Positions 11,489 through 22,182 of a stretch of 64,000 nucleotides of DNA are shown piece after piece. The position numbers and the translations under genes are program-made. The stretch spans positions 9,470,001 to 9,534,000 of the forward strand of contig OX467088.1 in assembly GCA_950106755.1 (NCBI GenBank), in the 5' to 3' direction. Under the pieces are notes generated by a model. The model was not told the origin of the DNA and searched no databases. It was given only the letters and a program-made list of their open reading frames with translations. Origin of the DNA: Climacium dendroides (Eukaryota > Streptophyta > Bryopsida > Hypnales > Climaciaceae). Numbering within the stretch: position 1 is the first letter of the stretch; every line of letters starts with the position of its first letter.

Positions 11489-12713
11489 CCCCAGCGAAAG
11501 AAAGTATGATCTCTCAATTCAACCTCTCAAAGAATCCGACAACAAATCCACCACCTTGAGGCTTCCACTTACTACAGCCATAACTCCAAAAATCCACTCA
11601 CTACGTACACTAATCCAAAAACTTGTCACACTTTTCTCATACAGTCGCTCTGAGAAAACTGATACAATCGAAAACCTCCCGGACTATCCTATATTCCTAT
11701 ATTGATCATTCAGTTTCCCAGCTAGCAAATTCCCAATTCTAGTTTCGAGGACTTCCAAACGTTTCCAGTACAATCACTGTCCGCGACGTAACGCGAATCT
11801 AAAGCTTGTAATCTCGGGTCTCGTCAGACTCAATTCAAACTGTCACACAAACTACAGTACAATTTCTGAGTCTCTCTCGATCGCAAGATGAAATTAAACA
11901 AGCACGACAGATCGATTACTACCATTCAACTCCCAGCTTGAAACTGTATTTCCCAGCTGATTGAAACCCCTTAAGAGGTCGTTCAAATCGGCAGTAACTA
12001 GCTTTGTAAGAAACTAAGTCTGTTTCTGGAACTTCAACGTGACGGATCCATGGGTTAGCAAGGTGGCAAGTCTCAAAACTTAGAAACTGTGCATGATCTC
12101 AAAACAAACTTGTGATTCTTACAGTTTTCTTTTGCTAATACAAACAGTTATAATGGAAGAAGAATGGAAGGGATCATTCTTGGAGAATGTTCTTTCAGCA
12201 CTCGGGGTGTTGTGGAGGATATGCGATGGAGAATCTTCCTTCTTCGCGAGAGTCGATATTCTCAGGTGACTGTGTGTTTTGAGTGCAAGCGGTTCGGATT
12301 ATTCTAGATGCTTTGTATGGCTTATCCTTTCAATGCTTGGGTGCATCGGCGAGTCGCCGCCCCAACACGACCAAATCAACTCATAATAGAAATTTTCAAA
12401 ATCTATGTTTGGCAAGCATTCCAATTTGGGGGCTCATAACTCATAAGCACTAAATGTGTTTCATAAATAGTGACTTGACCAATCACAAGTGGAATGGAGC
12501 AAAAAGGTGATTTAATTTAGATTTGGCGTGTCTATTCTTTGCGTGGGAGAAAATAGGGTATTTGCAGAAAAATTTAGAGGGGTTTAGAATAATTTTCATC
12601 CAATTTGAGCATGTGTTAGACATTGACCATGTTGAGGTGGAGATGCTTAGTCTAAATTATTTTTTGAAATATTATACGTTTTTGTTTCAATATCTTTGTA
12701 TAAATATATTATT
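11489..12713. other. Leader-like DNA, no clear gene
   Basis: Less AT-rich than its surroundings and pyrimidine-rich on the minus strand upstream of 11488, so it could hold the promoter and leader of the candidate secreted-protein gene. A short plus-strand frame near 12152-12268 ends in a possible donor, but no partner exon is visible. Nothing else is supportable. Confidence 0.35.
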
Positions 12714-12720
12714 TAAATAC

Positions 12721-12877
12721 TTCATGGTTGTCATATTAGACAAGTTACTATTCATTTTTCGTCCTGTAAGATGAGTTACTATTCATCAAATGTACTTGAG
12801 AGGTACATTTGATGAATAGTAACTCGTCCTACAGGACAAGAAATGAATAGCGACTTGTCCAATATGACAACCATGAA
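12721..12877. repeat. Long near-perfect hairpin (about 75-bp arms, 7-nt loop)
   Basis: The left arm (about 12721-12795) and right arm (about 12803-12877) pair nearly throughout: 'ttcatggttgtcatatta', 'gttactattcatcaaatgtac' and their complements, with a few mismatches. The immediate flanks carry the direct repeat aatact on both sides, consistent with a foldback transposable element and a target duplication. A transcript across it would fold into one long stem. Confidence 0.8.
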
Positions 12878-15071
12878 ATACTTCAATAACATCAAATTTA
12901 TCATAAAGAAAAATTATCCATTAATGATTCAAATAGTGCTTTGGATGACAAAGAAGGTATTTGGATGAAACGTTGTCTATGGCTAATTGCAAGAAAGATT
13001 GGTACTATTTTGTGTCAGATTTAGAGTGACGGAGTTATTTTCTGCTAGACAGTACTTTTGATGATAGAACTTGATGAACTTGAAATTTTTATTGGAGATG
13101 GTTTACTTGATTGTAACCATATCTTTATTTATTTTTAAAATAATTTTACATTTAAAAGTCAATTTTGCTAATTTGTTACACTTTTGAGGTTTAGAATTTA
13201 TTAGTACTGAGTAGTATTTAAAATTAATGATTTAGGGCTAAAAATTTTATAGTCTATTTACACAATGTGTCTACCAAAGGAAATCTAAAAATACATTAAT
13301 TTATGGCTTCCATATTTGTACAAATAGGGTTCCCTTGCATGTGCACTTCTAAACATTGAAGATGATTTTGACTTTCATTTTTTGGTGAAATGTGATCACT
13401 AGCAAGTATTTTTAAATGGCCAATTTTTAGATTTTTTTGGTTCATGATTTTTTAATTATTATTAATTTATACCTAATTGTATCTATATTCTAGGACAAAC
13501 TTTTTTTCTTTCAAATATCACTTTTTTAGTATTTGCAAGTAGTTACTAGTACTTGTAGCCATTGATTATTCAGATCAATAGTTGAGATTGTTCTATTTCA
13601 TAGTACTTGTAGTACTCATAGTATTGAGCGTACAAACTACAATTACAACAAAACTCTACCAAAATCGTTTGGTCCTTCTTGCAACCATCCCTATAAGAAC
13701 TTTGTTTATTATTCAAAATATGCATGGATGTCGAATTGCTTACGGGGGTAATCCTATAATTTTGAAGTCCTTTTTGAATTTTGTATATTATAGTTTATAT
13801 CTTTGTTCAAGTATATAATTTTCTTCCATTTCATCAATTTGTTTATGATGAAAGGTTGTTATTGTTTAAAGATTCAAGTAGTCATTTAGATGAAACATCA
13901 TTTTGTTCATCACTTTCGATATGGACTTCAAAATGCTTAGGGATTAGCCCACTGTAATGACACTCTTTGATATTGAACATATTGATTTATCTTATTTGTG
14001 AGGGTGAAAAATTGATGTCACTCAAAATTAAAATTATTTTGGAATTTTAGTTTAATATTATAATTTAATATCATAAAATTTTACTTTGTACTTATTTAAA
14101 GTACTTGTGACTCTGGTAAATTAGTATTGCAAGCACTACACTAGGATAAATAAGTGTAGCTAAAACCAAACATATTCCTAAATTTCTGTTTTATTTAAAA
14201 GTTATTGAACCCTTAAAATCTTTAATATTCATAGATTTCTAGAATTATATATCAAGAATATTCTTAGAATATTCTCAAAATATTGCAAAATTATGAGAAT
14301 ATTCTTTAATAATACAATATTATATATAGCTTTTAAAAATATCCTTAACATTACTAAAACTGTTAAATTTCTTCCCTAAGATTCTACCAAAGATACATTT
14401 TCAAGCTATATATGGATCAAATTAAATTAAATTGTGAGTTTAGAGTTAGTTCAATGTTATCCACTATAGTAAGTGGCCTAAGTGGCCTAATGGAGTTGAT
14501 AATTGTTTTTCCTTTGCTAAGGTCCATCCCTATATTTTGAGAATGCAAAAGGTCCCCTTAGCATTGTTTAACAATGTTATGAATCCCTTATTCACATGAA
14601 TTACAAAATGTGGTACATAAGGTGATACTTGGGGTGGTGACTTAGACACATATATTACATATAAAAGGTAGCTTGTCTTGAGCTTGGAAGGCCAAAGAAA
14701 GTAATTATAATCTTCATATTTTGCATGCATGCACATAAGTGCTTGTGTCGTTTCTATATAGAAAATGCAAATTGAAGTGAAAATTTTGAATTATACTAAT
14801 GAAGATAATGCCCTTTTCTTGCCATAAGCTTTCCAACAGTACCTCATGTACATTCAAACACATACTTTTGTGAGATATTAATGTAGCAAACAAATAGCGA
14901 GGGCATAAAAACATAAGGTTGCTTAAAAAACTTATTATTATAGAAATTAGGACAATGCAAAAATCTTTCATTCTAAAATAGTGGCTTTGGTAAGTAAGTG
15001 TCACATTCACTAGTAGCACAAATCAATGTATTTGATTCACAACCTCCTTGATTTTATAAATTCAAAGATTA
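12878..15071. other. AT-rich intergenic DNA
   Basis: No coding exon is supportable on either strand. It contains a cluster of AGAATATTCT palindromes (about 14249-14306) and long A/T runs, and nothing with identifiable element ends. Confidence 0.5.
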
Positions 15072-15171
15072 TTAACCCTTAAAGGATGAATAGTTGCACA
15101 TTTATTGTACTAAAAGGATTCTTTGTCATCTATCAGATGACAACCGTCCTCCTCAACATTTAAGGGCTAAA
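15072..15171 (-). mobile_element. Internally deleted copy of the short TTAA MITE family
   Basis: Starts TTAACCCTTAAAGGATGAA and ends in 'catttaagggctaa', with an internal 'gaatagttgcac' block found in the copies at 9975, 30111 and 47055. At about 100 bp it is roughly half the length of the complete copies. Confidence 0.55.
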
Positions 15172-15667
15172 GTAGTAATACATTGATCTTATTGTCATTA
15201 TTAATAAGAACTAAAACTGAATCCCTAAGGAACGCTGGGGGCTACTTGTGCTCATTATAATATCCTTCATGTGTCTGAATCATTGAATGTTTGACGAGCT
15301 ACAAACATTTCTTAGTCAGAATCCAAGCATTTGATTCTGACTAAGATGAGTAGAGAAATATGAAATCACATCCAGAATGATACTTGTCATTCAATAACAA
15401 TCCAAGCTCATTCTTATTTCATATTCAAGAGTAAAAAGAAACCTTTACAGAGCCAAAAAGAGAAATCAACACGTTTACTTCAGCATCCTGTGAAGTTTGA
15501 CAAGCCATAATACTCAAAACATATTCATCATTGATAATAAGAAAACACTACTTGGAAAGTAAAAAGTGTCAAAAAAACCCCAAAAAAACATGCCGCAGGA
15601 GTAAACAAGAGATGTTCTGTGCATACTTGCTGGATGCAAAACGTTCAAACTGGGCTTCTAGTGCCCA

Positions 15668-17730
15668 TTAAAGCTTGAACATGACCTTGATAGCACTTCC
15701 TCCTTTGGCACTGGTCTCAAAAGCACTCACCACATCCTTTTGGTTGAACCCAAATCGATGTGTGATCATGGGCTTCACATCAACACGTCCACTGCTGAGC
15801 ATGTCCAAGCACAATGGATATGTATTGCGATATCGAAATACCCCCAAGATGTCCACCTCCCTGTTATAAATTCACAGCAAAAAATGAGAGAATTAAATAT
15901 GGAACTGAAGCTTGTAAAGGATTGAAGCATGCATGATATGACCCCAATGGAATAAAGAAAACAAAACAGAAAAAGCATGAGAATCAAGAGTGAAAAAACA
16001 TAGTTGTACATACCGTTGTGCTGCAGGTGCAAGGGGGAGTTGCATTTCAATATGGCCCATGCCAACAAGACAAACACGTCCTCCAGATCGAGTTGCTTTC
16101 AATGCAGTCCTCATACTTTTCGTCATCCCCACACAATCAATAGAAACGTCAATGTCTCCCCCCATAGCTTTCTGCAAAGCCAGCACCTCGGACTCCACAT
16201 CCTGATAAAAAAAAAGCGTGTCCAGAGTCAAAACTATCAGTAATTTCGTCAAACTCATTTCAGCAAGCTCTATCTTTTCTATCAAAAGATTGGAAGTACG
16301 TTCACGGAGTATTACAAATTTAAAATAACTTGCAAATTTAACGACGAGAACATAGTTTCATGGGAATTGCTCCATGAGTCAATATAAGCACTTACACCAT
16401 CGTTTGTGGAGAGCACCACAGTAGCGTTTGCACCAAGCTCCTCAGCGACCTTCAAACGTTCTGGGGAGATATCTGCTATGACAACCCTCGGGCTTCCAAA
16501 AGCGTGTGCAGCCAATAATGTAACTAGGCCTATTGGTCCTGCTCCTAGGATCAGAATTTTCGTATTGGGACCAACGCTGGCACGGTTGCATGCGTGCACA
16601 CCCACACTCAGAGGCTCGCACATGGCTCCCTCCTCAAGAGATACATTCTCGGGAAGCTTGAAACACAAGTCTGCTGGATGAATCACCTGTTTAGGTTTTG
16701 CCACACCCAAAATAACACCAAATTATTTCAATCACCTTTTTCATGGGAAGGCATATAGATGAAGGGAAAATTATACCTTCTTCACTATTAGCACCTAGAC
16801 GATCCTTTCACCAAGGCATACCTACATATGATGTAAAACCACCCTGATTATCTATAGAGAACACCCATGTACAATGTGAAAAATACGTATCTGCATTGAA
16901 GAATTTCCAAACAAACGTACGACGCAAGAAATTCCCTGTCTACGAGAGCTTAAAAATAATAACTCTTGCTTTTAAATCTTTTTGATTTGCAATACTATCG
17001 AGAAATACGTGGAGGCAGTCTACTTAAGGTAGAGATTGAGAGATGAGACGTACATAGTTAGCGAGGGATCCATGGACAGGTGGAGTAGCAAAAAACTCCA
17101 TTTCAGTGCACAAGTTGTAGAATCCAGTCTTGCAAAGCTTGCATTTGTTACAAGCAATCCCTGGCTCAAGAGCCACACGGTCACCCACAGCCACATTCTT
17201 CACTGCCTTCCCAATTTCCTGAATAACACCAGCACATTCATGTCCAATGACCATCGGCTCCTTCACTTGAAAATCCCCGCATCGTAAATGCTGCACGAGC
17301 CAAACCCCAACACAACAATCAGTGAACTATAATCCTTCACACCATAACTGTGCATAAACTTTAACTATTCATCAAACAAATCATAACCGATACAAAATAG
17401 AGAAACCTGAATTAAACTTTCGTACTTTCCAGTAATGAACGTCGCTGCCACAAATCCCCACCGCTTTGATCCCCACCTTCACCTCGTTGTCGCCTGCAAT
17501 TTCAACCATGGTCACAAAGGTTTCTCTTTTCTGATGATATATCACAACTGTAACTCTATTTTGAATCATATGAACTGTCCAAATTACCATGCTCACAAGC
17601 ACAATGAAGATAAACGAGTGTAACCTAATTCTGAGGGTAATTTGAACGGCTTCACTTGCAAATCGTTGATGCCGCAGATCCAAGCAGCCATATTCTCCAT
17701 GGCGGTAGTTCCGTTTGTGGCAGTGTCCAT
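15668..17730 (-). CDS. SDH: Sorbitol (polyol) dehydrogenase, zinc-dependent, NAD+
   Basis: Six exons on the minus strand: 17625-17730, 17426-17493, 17054-17290, 16396-16686, 16014-16201, 15668-15860. They sum to 1,083 nt (360 aa), all phases closing, close to the roughly 360 aa of plant sorbitol dehydrogenases. It oxidises sorbitol and related polyols (ribitol, xylitol) to ketoses, normally in the cytosol. Visible features are catalytic zinc ligands Cys50 (GICGSDVHYW) and His75-Glu76 (PMVIGHECAG), a structural-zinc Cys cluster (ACNKCKLCKTGFYNLC), the Rossmann motif GAGPIG at 185-190, and Asp208 (VVIAD) marking NAD+ preference. The C-terminus is SAIKVMFKL. The start is the first in-frame ATG; a second at MENMAAW, ten residues on, is closer to where homologues begin. 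Confidence 0.95.
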
Positions 17731-18905
17731 CTGTACAACCATGAAACATCAACTCATTGCCCTCGAAAACATGGCCACAAATATCCATGCCTATGTTTGC
17801 GGCAAACATAGACATGTCCTTTGCAAGACACAGAAATCCATAATTCTACTTCGCATGATGTTTCTTCATTAAACAAATTCAAATCAATAAATAATTGACC
17901 TATCTCTTTGTACGATCTATAACTTCTTTGAAAAGGGCAATGCCTCAGAAATTTCTAGTACGATATCAGTCCAAACAATTCTTGTAACCTTCATCAAAAC
18001 CCTAATTCACCATCAGAACCTCAAAAGCAGCATCTAAATCCCAATTCCCTCTCACAAACTCACAAACAGGGCAGATGCTCCATCGAAATAGCGGTATCCA
18101 TCGACAATTTTAAAATTGTTCTTTCAAATCCAAAGAGTTCAATCCGATCAGCTAAACCTCTTCCCCATCAGTCAAAGAGTTTTGAAACAACACTGTTCCC
18201 GCAAGAAATTAAACAAGACCATCCATGAGACCACAAACCCAAGAAATTCTGGAACCAAACATATCTTAAAACCGCAAAACCGCACCTCAGTCATGTACGT
18301 CTCCGATCAAATCCTTTCGAACACCAAACTCTCACAACGCCTCGGAATGCGACGACTGGCCGGCAAGTACTTCCTTCTCTTTCTCTCAATGCAAAATTTC
18401 GCCTCTCACCCAATTATTCACAAAAAGACACATTAACAACAAAAATTCGGGAACGCAGCTCTAGACTACTCCAAGAAGTTCTTCAAACTCCTTCAAACTC
18501 ATGCCAGATTCAAGAATGCAGGACGGAGTTTCCGTTGCAAGGCAATCATAAGAACTGACTGTTCAAGATATGAGAAACACTGATAGTTCAAACTTGGTTA
18601 CAACAGGTTCCAAAAATGTGGTAGAGTGGCGATGGTGGAGTAACGAAGAGAATGTGGGGCTTTGCCTGTGGGGATTGCAAGAAGCTTGAAATAATGTGTT
18701 GAAGGAATCGCACTCATGTTGCTTTTAGGATTTCAGAGTTTCGGATTTCAGATTTTCGGATTGAAAACAACAGCGGATGAGCCAAAGCATGTGGAATCTG
18801 AGAGAAAAGTCCAACTGGCGACGTGCCAGGTGGATGGGGCTTTTGTTTGCTACGAGGTGGCCACGTGCAGGAGGATCTTTTGGGGTTACAGTACAGTTAC
18901 TATTA
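17731..18905 (-). promoter_or_regulatory. Upstream region of SDH with G-box motifs
   Basis: Non-coding DNA before the SDH start. A palindromic G-box CACGTG lies at 18862-18867 (context GGCCACGTGC) and an ACGTG core at 18821-18825, about 1.1 kb upstream of the start codon. G-boxes of this form are bound by bZIP/bHLH factors and occur in ABA- and stress-responsive promoters. Relevance to SDH is inference, because the transcription start is unknown. Confidence 0.35.
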
Positions 18906-19277
18906 AGGTAGAACTACCCATTACCATACAGATTTGCTATCTAGGTACTTTGGAGAAGCTATTTATGAGCTCTCATATTTTTCAGAGATTGAATTGTTTG
19001 AGAGAAGTCAATTGCAAAGAAAATGAAGACATTCTAACAAGAATTGAATTTTTTGTGATTTTTCAAAGCTGAAATGTAAAACTGTGAGTAGACCCTTGTT
19101 GAAGCATGAGTGACCAGACCATTGTTGAAACGTGGGCTGATGTGTCTGCTCCCCAGTGCATTGCCATCATGATCATGGATGAGTAAGATTGTGGTAATAA
19201 GATGGGCTACTGATGGAAATGGGAGGGACCTGTAGGTGGGGGAATTGGGTAAATGGTGGTAATGGGTAGTTCTACCT
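18906..19277. mobile_element. TA-flanked MITE (372 bp)
   Basis: Terminal inverted repeats of about 20 bp (AGGTAGAACTACCCATTACC at the left; the right end is its complement) are flanked by TA on both sides, as expected for Tc1/mariner/Stowaway-type elements. There is no coding capacity. It lies upstream of SDH. Confidence 0.75.
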
Positions 19278-19387
19278 TACTGGAGAACACAATTTGTTGT
19301 GGAATTGCAACCTTCACAACAAGCAATTGCAGGGGAAGTCGCAGTAGGAACTCAACCTTTCAAACTAACAATCTTTAAAACATTATG

Positions 19388-19533
19388 GTAAACTACCCCA
19401 TTACGGATAGAATGGGAGCAAGCCCATTGTGGGCTAAATAGTAGTGTACATTTTAGAACTTGAATGTACACCACCATTAGAATTTTATCCACAATGAGCT
19501 TGCTCCCATTCTGTCCATAATGGAATAGTTTAC
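19388..19533. mobile_element. Foldback MITE, arms about 45 bp
   Basis: The left arm begins GTAAACTACCCCATTACGG and the right arm is its diverged complement ending GTTTAC. The arms share 'gaatgggagcaag' exactly and flank about 55 bp of unique DNA. No clear target duplication is visible. Confidence 0.7.
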
Positions 19534-19818
19534 ATTACTCTACATTGACAATGAATTTGAATTCTTACAACAACATAATAGTGTTCAACAATGACACAAA
19601 GTTCCTTTAATATGCATCCTAAAGTGAAAGAACAAAAGAAATTACACACAACAAGAAAAAAAATTTGAAAACAACTCAAATTTGAATGCAAGATGTGTAT
19701 TCCAATGGTGGTTTGTACCCACATACTTTTAAAAAAAGGAGGGTAGTGTCATTGCAAGTCTAATCTATTATTGGGTAGTTCATTGAAAAAGGGCTACGAA
19801 TGGTGTAGGCTAGGAACC

Positions 19819-21225
19819 AATTAGAATTCCAAACGTCCTAATTGTTCAATCTCATTATTCTTCCACTTGAGATAGTTTTCAAATGATTTTTTTCCTACGA
19901 TGCTCCTCACATAACTTGCATGCATCACCTCTATAAGCACACCAAAAGTTTTAAACCACCTTTCTCCCATCCCAAAGGCTAGACCCAACCTTGCTAACAC
20001 CGTGCAACATAGTTATGATCTTGCCCACCCATGGACACATGCCTCCACATCATTGGCCAAAGTTCCCTAAATCTATGATTCCTTGCTATAGCCCTTAAGA
20101 CTACCTATGCTTTGGAAATTTTTGTAAATTCAATAGTGAATCTTCTTGTAAATGTGAATACATGACTTGATAGCTAACTAATCCTTTTGAAAATGAGCCC
20201 AAGTTCAAGTGACTCTTTACATTCATACGTTTATAAATGGCCATGTTAAAAATGAATCAACTTATTTTGGGTCACTGAAAAATTTAAGGATTAAAATTAT
20301 AATTTTTATGAATTTTCAAAATGGTTTCCCTTGAAATTACAAATTGCCTTTAGATTGAAGTCATGAGTGTCCCATAAATAGCCCATAACCACCTTTCTAT
20401 GTATCTAATAGTATATAAGTATTCATTGATCAACGATTAACATGTTATCCCTTATAGGCATTAATGGAACTTCATTTACAAAACAAGTTTAAGTTTCAAG
20501 CTATGTTTCATGACTATGATTCACCAAAAACCACTCCATTTATGGAATAGTCTAGACTAAGAACTTGTTAAGATTTCCAAACAACATCATTGTCCTTGTC
20601 CTTTTCCAATCTAATTATTCCTCCACTTGAGATGGTTTTCAATGGTTTTCTTCTACTATGTTCCTCATATAGTTTATTATGAGTCATTTTTTAAAGCATG
20701 CCAAAAGTCTCCAAAAGCCTACTTTAAATTCCAAAAGGTTGGCCTAGCCTTGTTAACACCAGGCACGCTATCCATCCATGAACACATGCCTCCACCTCAT
20801 TGGCCAAAATTCCCTAAACCAATGATTCTTTGCTATAGCCCCTAAACAACCTATGCCTTGAATTTTTTATAAATTCAATAGTAAATCTTCTTCTAAATCT
20901 AAATACACTACTTGATAGCTAATTTCATTCTCTTGAGAATGAGACCAAGTTCAAGTGCCTCTTTATTTTCCTATGTCCAAAAATGACCATTCTAAAAATG
21001 GATCAATCCATTTGGGATCATAGAAAATTTTTGAAGATTAAAATTATAAATTTTGTAAATTTTTAAAGTGGTCTATCTTGAAATTACAAAACCACCCATA
21101 GAGTGAAGTCATAAATATCCCATAAGCAATTTATAACCGCCTTTCTATGCACTTGATGGCATTCAAATATTCATCAATCAAGGATTGACACATTACCTTG
21201 TATAAGCATTAATGCACTGATTTTG
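19819..21225 (+). repeat. Large direct duplication, two copies of about 0.65 kb
   Basis: Copy 1 (about 19819-20480) and copy 2 (about 20580-21225) run in the same order and share many blocks: 'ccacttgagat.gttttcaa', 'acacatgcctccac.tcattggccaaa', 'gaagtcat', 'cctttctatg'. A partial inverted third copy lies at about 21541-21665. No open frame is kept between copies, so this is a noncoding repeat, probably a decayed transposable element. Confidence 0.75.
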
Positions 21226-21540
21226 TCTAAAAAATGGACAAATTTGGATGATTTTTTGGATGGAATGGGGGCAAAAGTAAGGAATGGAATTGGACAAATC
21301 CTGTGTTACAATGTGTTCACAAAAACTTCCTCTTCTAAAGCACTATTAACATATGGAAAGATTATTATCTTATACATCTCAATATACAAATTTAATCTAT
21401 AATTACATATGTACTTAATAACTTAGATATCAACTACACATCTCTTAAGGTAGACCAACCTAATTTCATGCACCATCAAATTCTATCCCCTACTTCTAAC
21501 CCCAATTTCATTTCAAAAATCAACCCTTGATTGGTAAATA

Positions 21541-21665
21541 CTTAAATACCATTAGATACATAGAAAGGTGGTTATGAGCTATTTATGGAACACTCATTCA
21601 TTCTATAGGTAGACCACTTCAAAAATTTACAAAAGTTACAATTTTAATCGAAAAATTATAATTCC
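21541..21665 (-). repeat. Inverted partial copy of the 19.8-21.2 kb repeat
   Basis: Reverse-complemented, it matches the 3' part of the direct repeats ('ataaatagcccataaccacctttctatg', shortened here, and the following 'atctaatag'). It shows that the repeat family is dispersed and was not only tandemly duplicated. Confidence 0.65.
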
Positions 21666-21994
21666 ACTTTGATTTGATTTGTAAAACAAGCAACCACCTT
21701 CAATAGATATGTATCTTTGGAGTTGCCTCCAAGATATTCAAATTCCACACCAAGGTGGTATTAACTTGTCTACCTTATATCAAATGCAAATTGTCACATT
21801 TTCATCCACACACTTTTTCATACAATCTTTCTTCTACCATAAATCCTAATAACATTCAAACATTTTTCAATGAAACTATACAACTTCATGGGGTTTGCAT
21901 TGCAATAGATGTTGTTCTAGTACAAAATAAAAGACATTAACATATATTATACTCTTCTATAAAACACTCTCCATATGTATAACCTACCAAGGCT

Positions 21995-22182
21995 TCACAC
22001 TATGTTTCATGACTGATTCACCAAAAACCACTCCACCTACAAAACAAAGTTAAAGCTTCAAGCTATGTTTCATGACTGTGATTCACCAAAAAAACACTCC
22101 ATTTATAGGACAAGTTTAAGCTTCAAGCTATGTTTCATGACTATGACTCACCAAAAACCACTCCAGTTACGGAACAAGTTTA
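21995..22182 (-). repeat. Three-unit tandem repeat (63-65 bp) abutting the DJ-1 gene stop codon
   Basis: Copies of 'tatgtttcatgact..gattcaccaaaaa' start at about 21999, 22062 and 22127. The array runs up to the stop codon at 22183-22185, so it would form the 3' untranslated region of the DJ-1-like transcript. A fourth copy lies alone near 20495, inside the neighbouring duplication. Confidence 0.75.

Noticed and set aside
14249..14306. Cluster of AGAATATTCT sites matching heat-shock elements
   Set aside because: Lies in AT-rich DNA with no gene nearby; such palindromes are expected by chance at this composition.
18716..19072. 118-residue plus-strand frame upstream of SDH
   Set aside because: It runs into the TA-flanked MITE at 18906, shows no domain and overlaps the SDH promoter.
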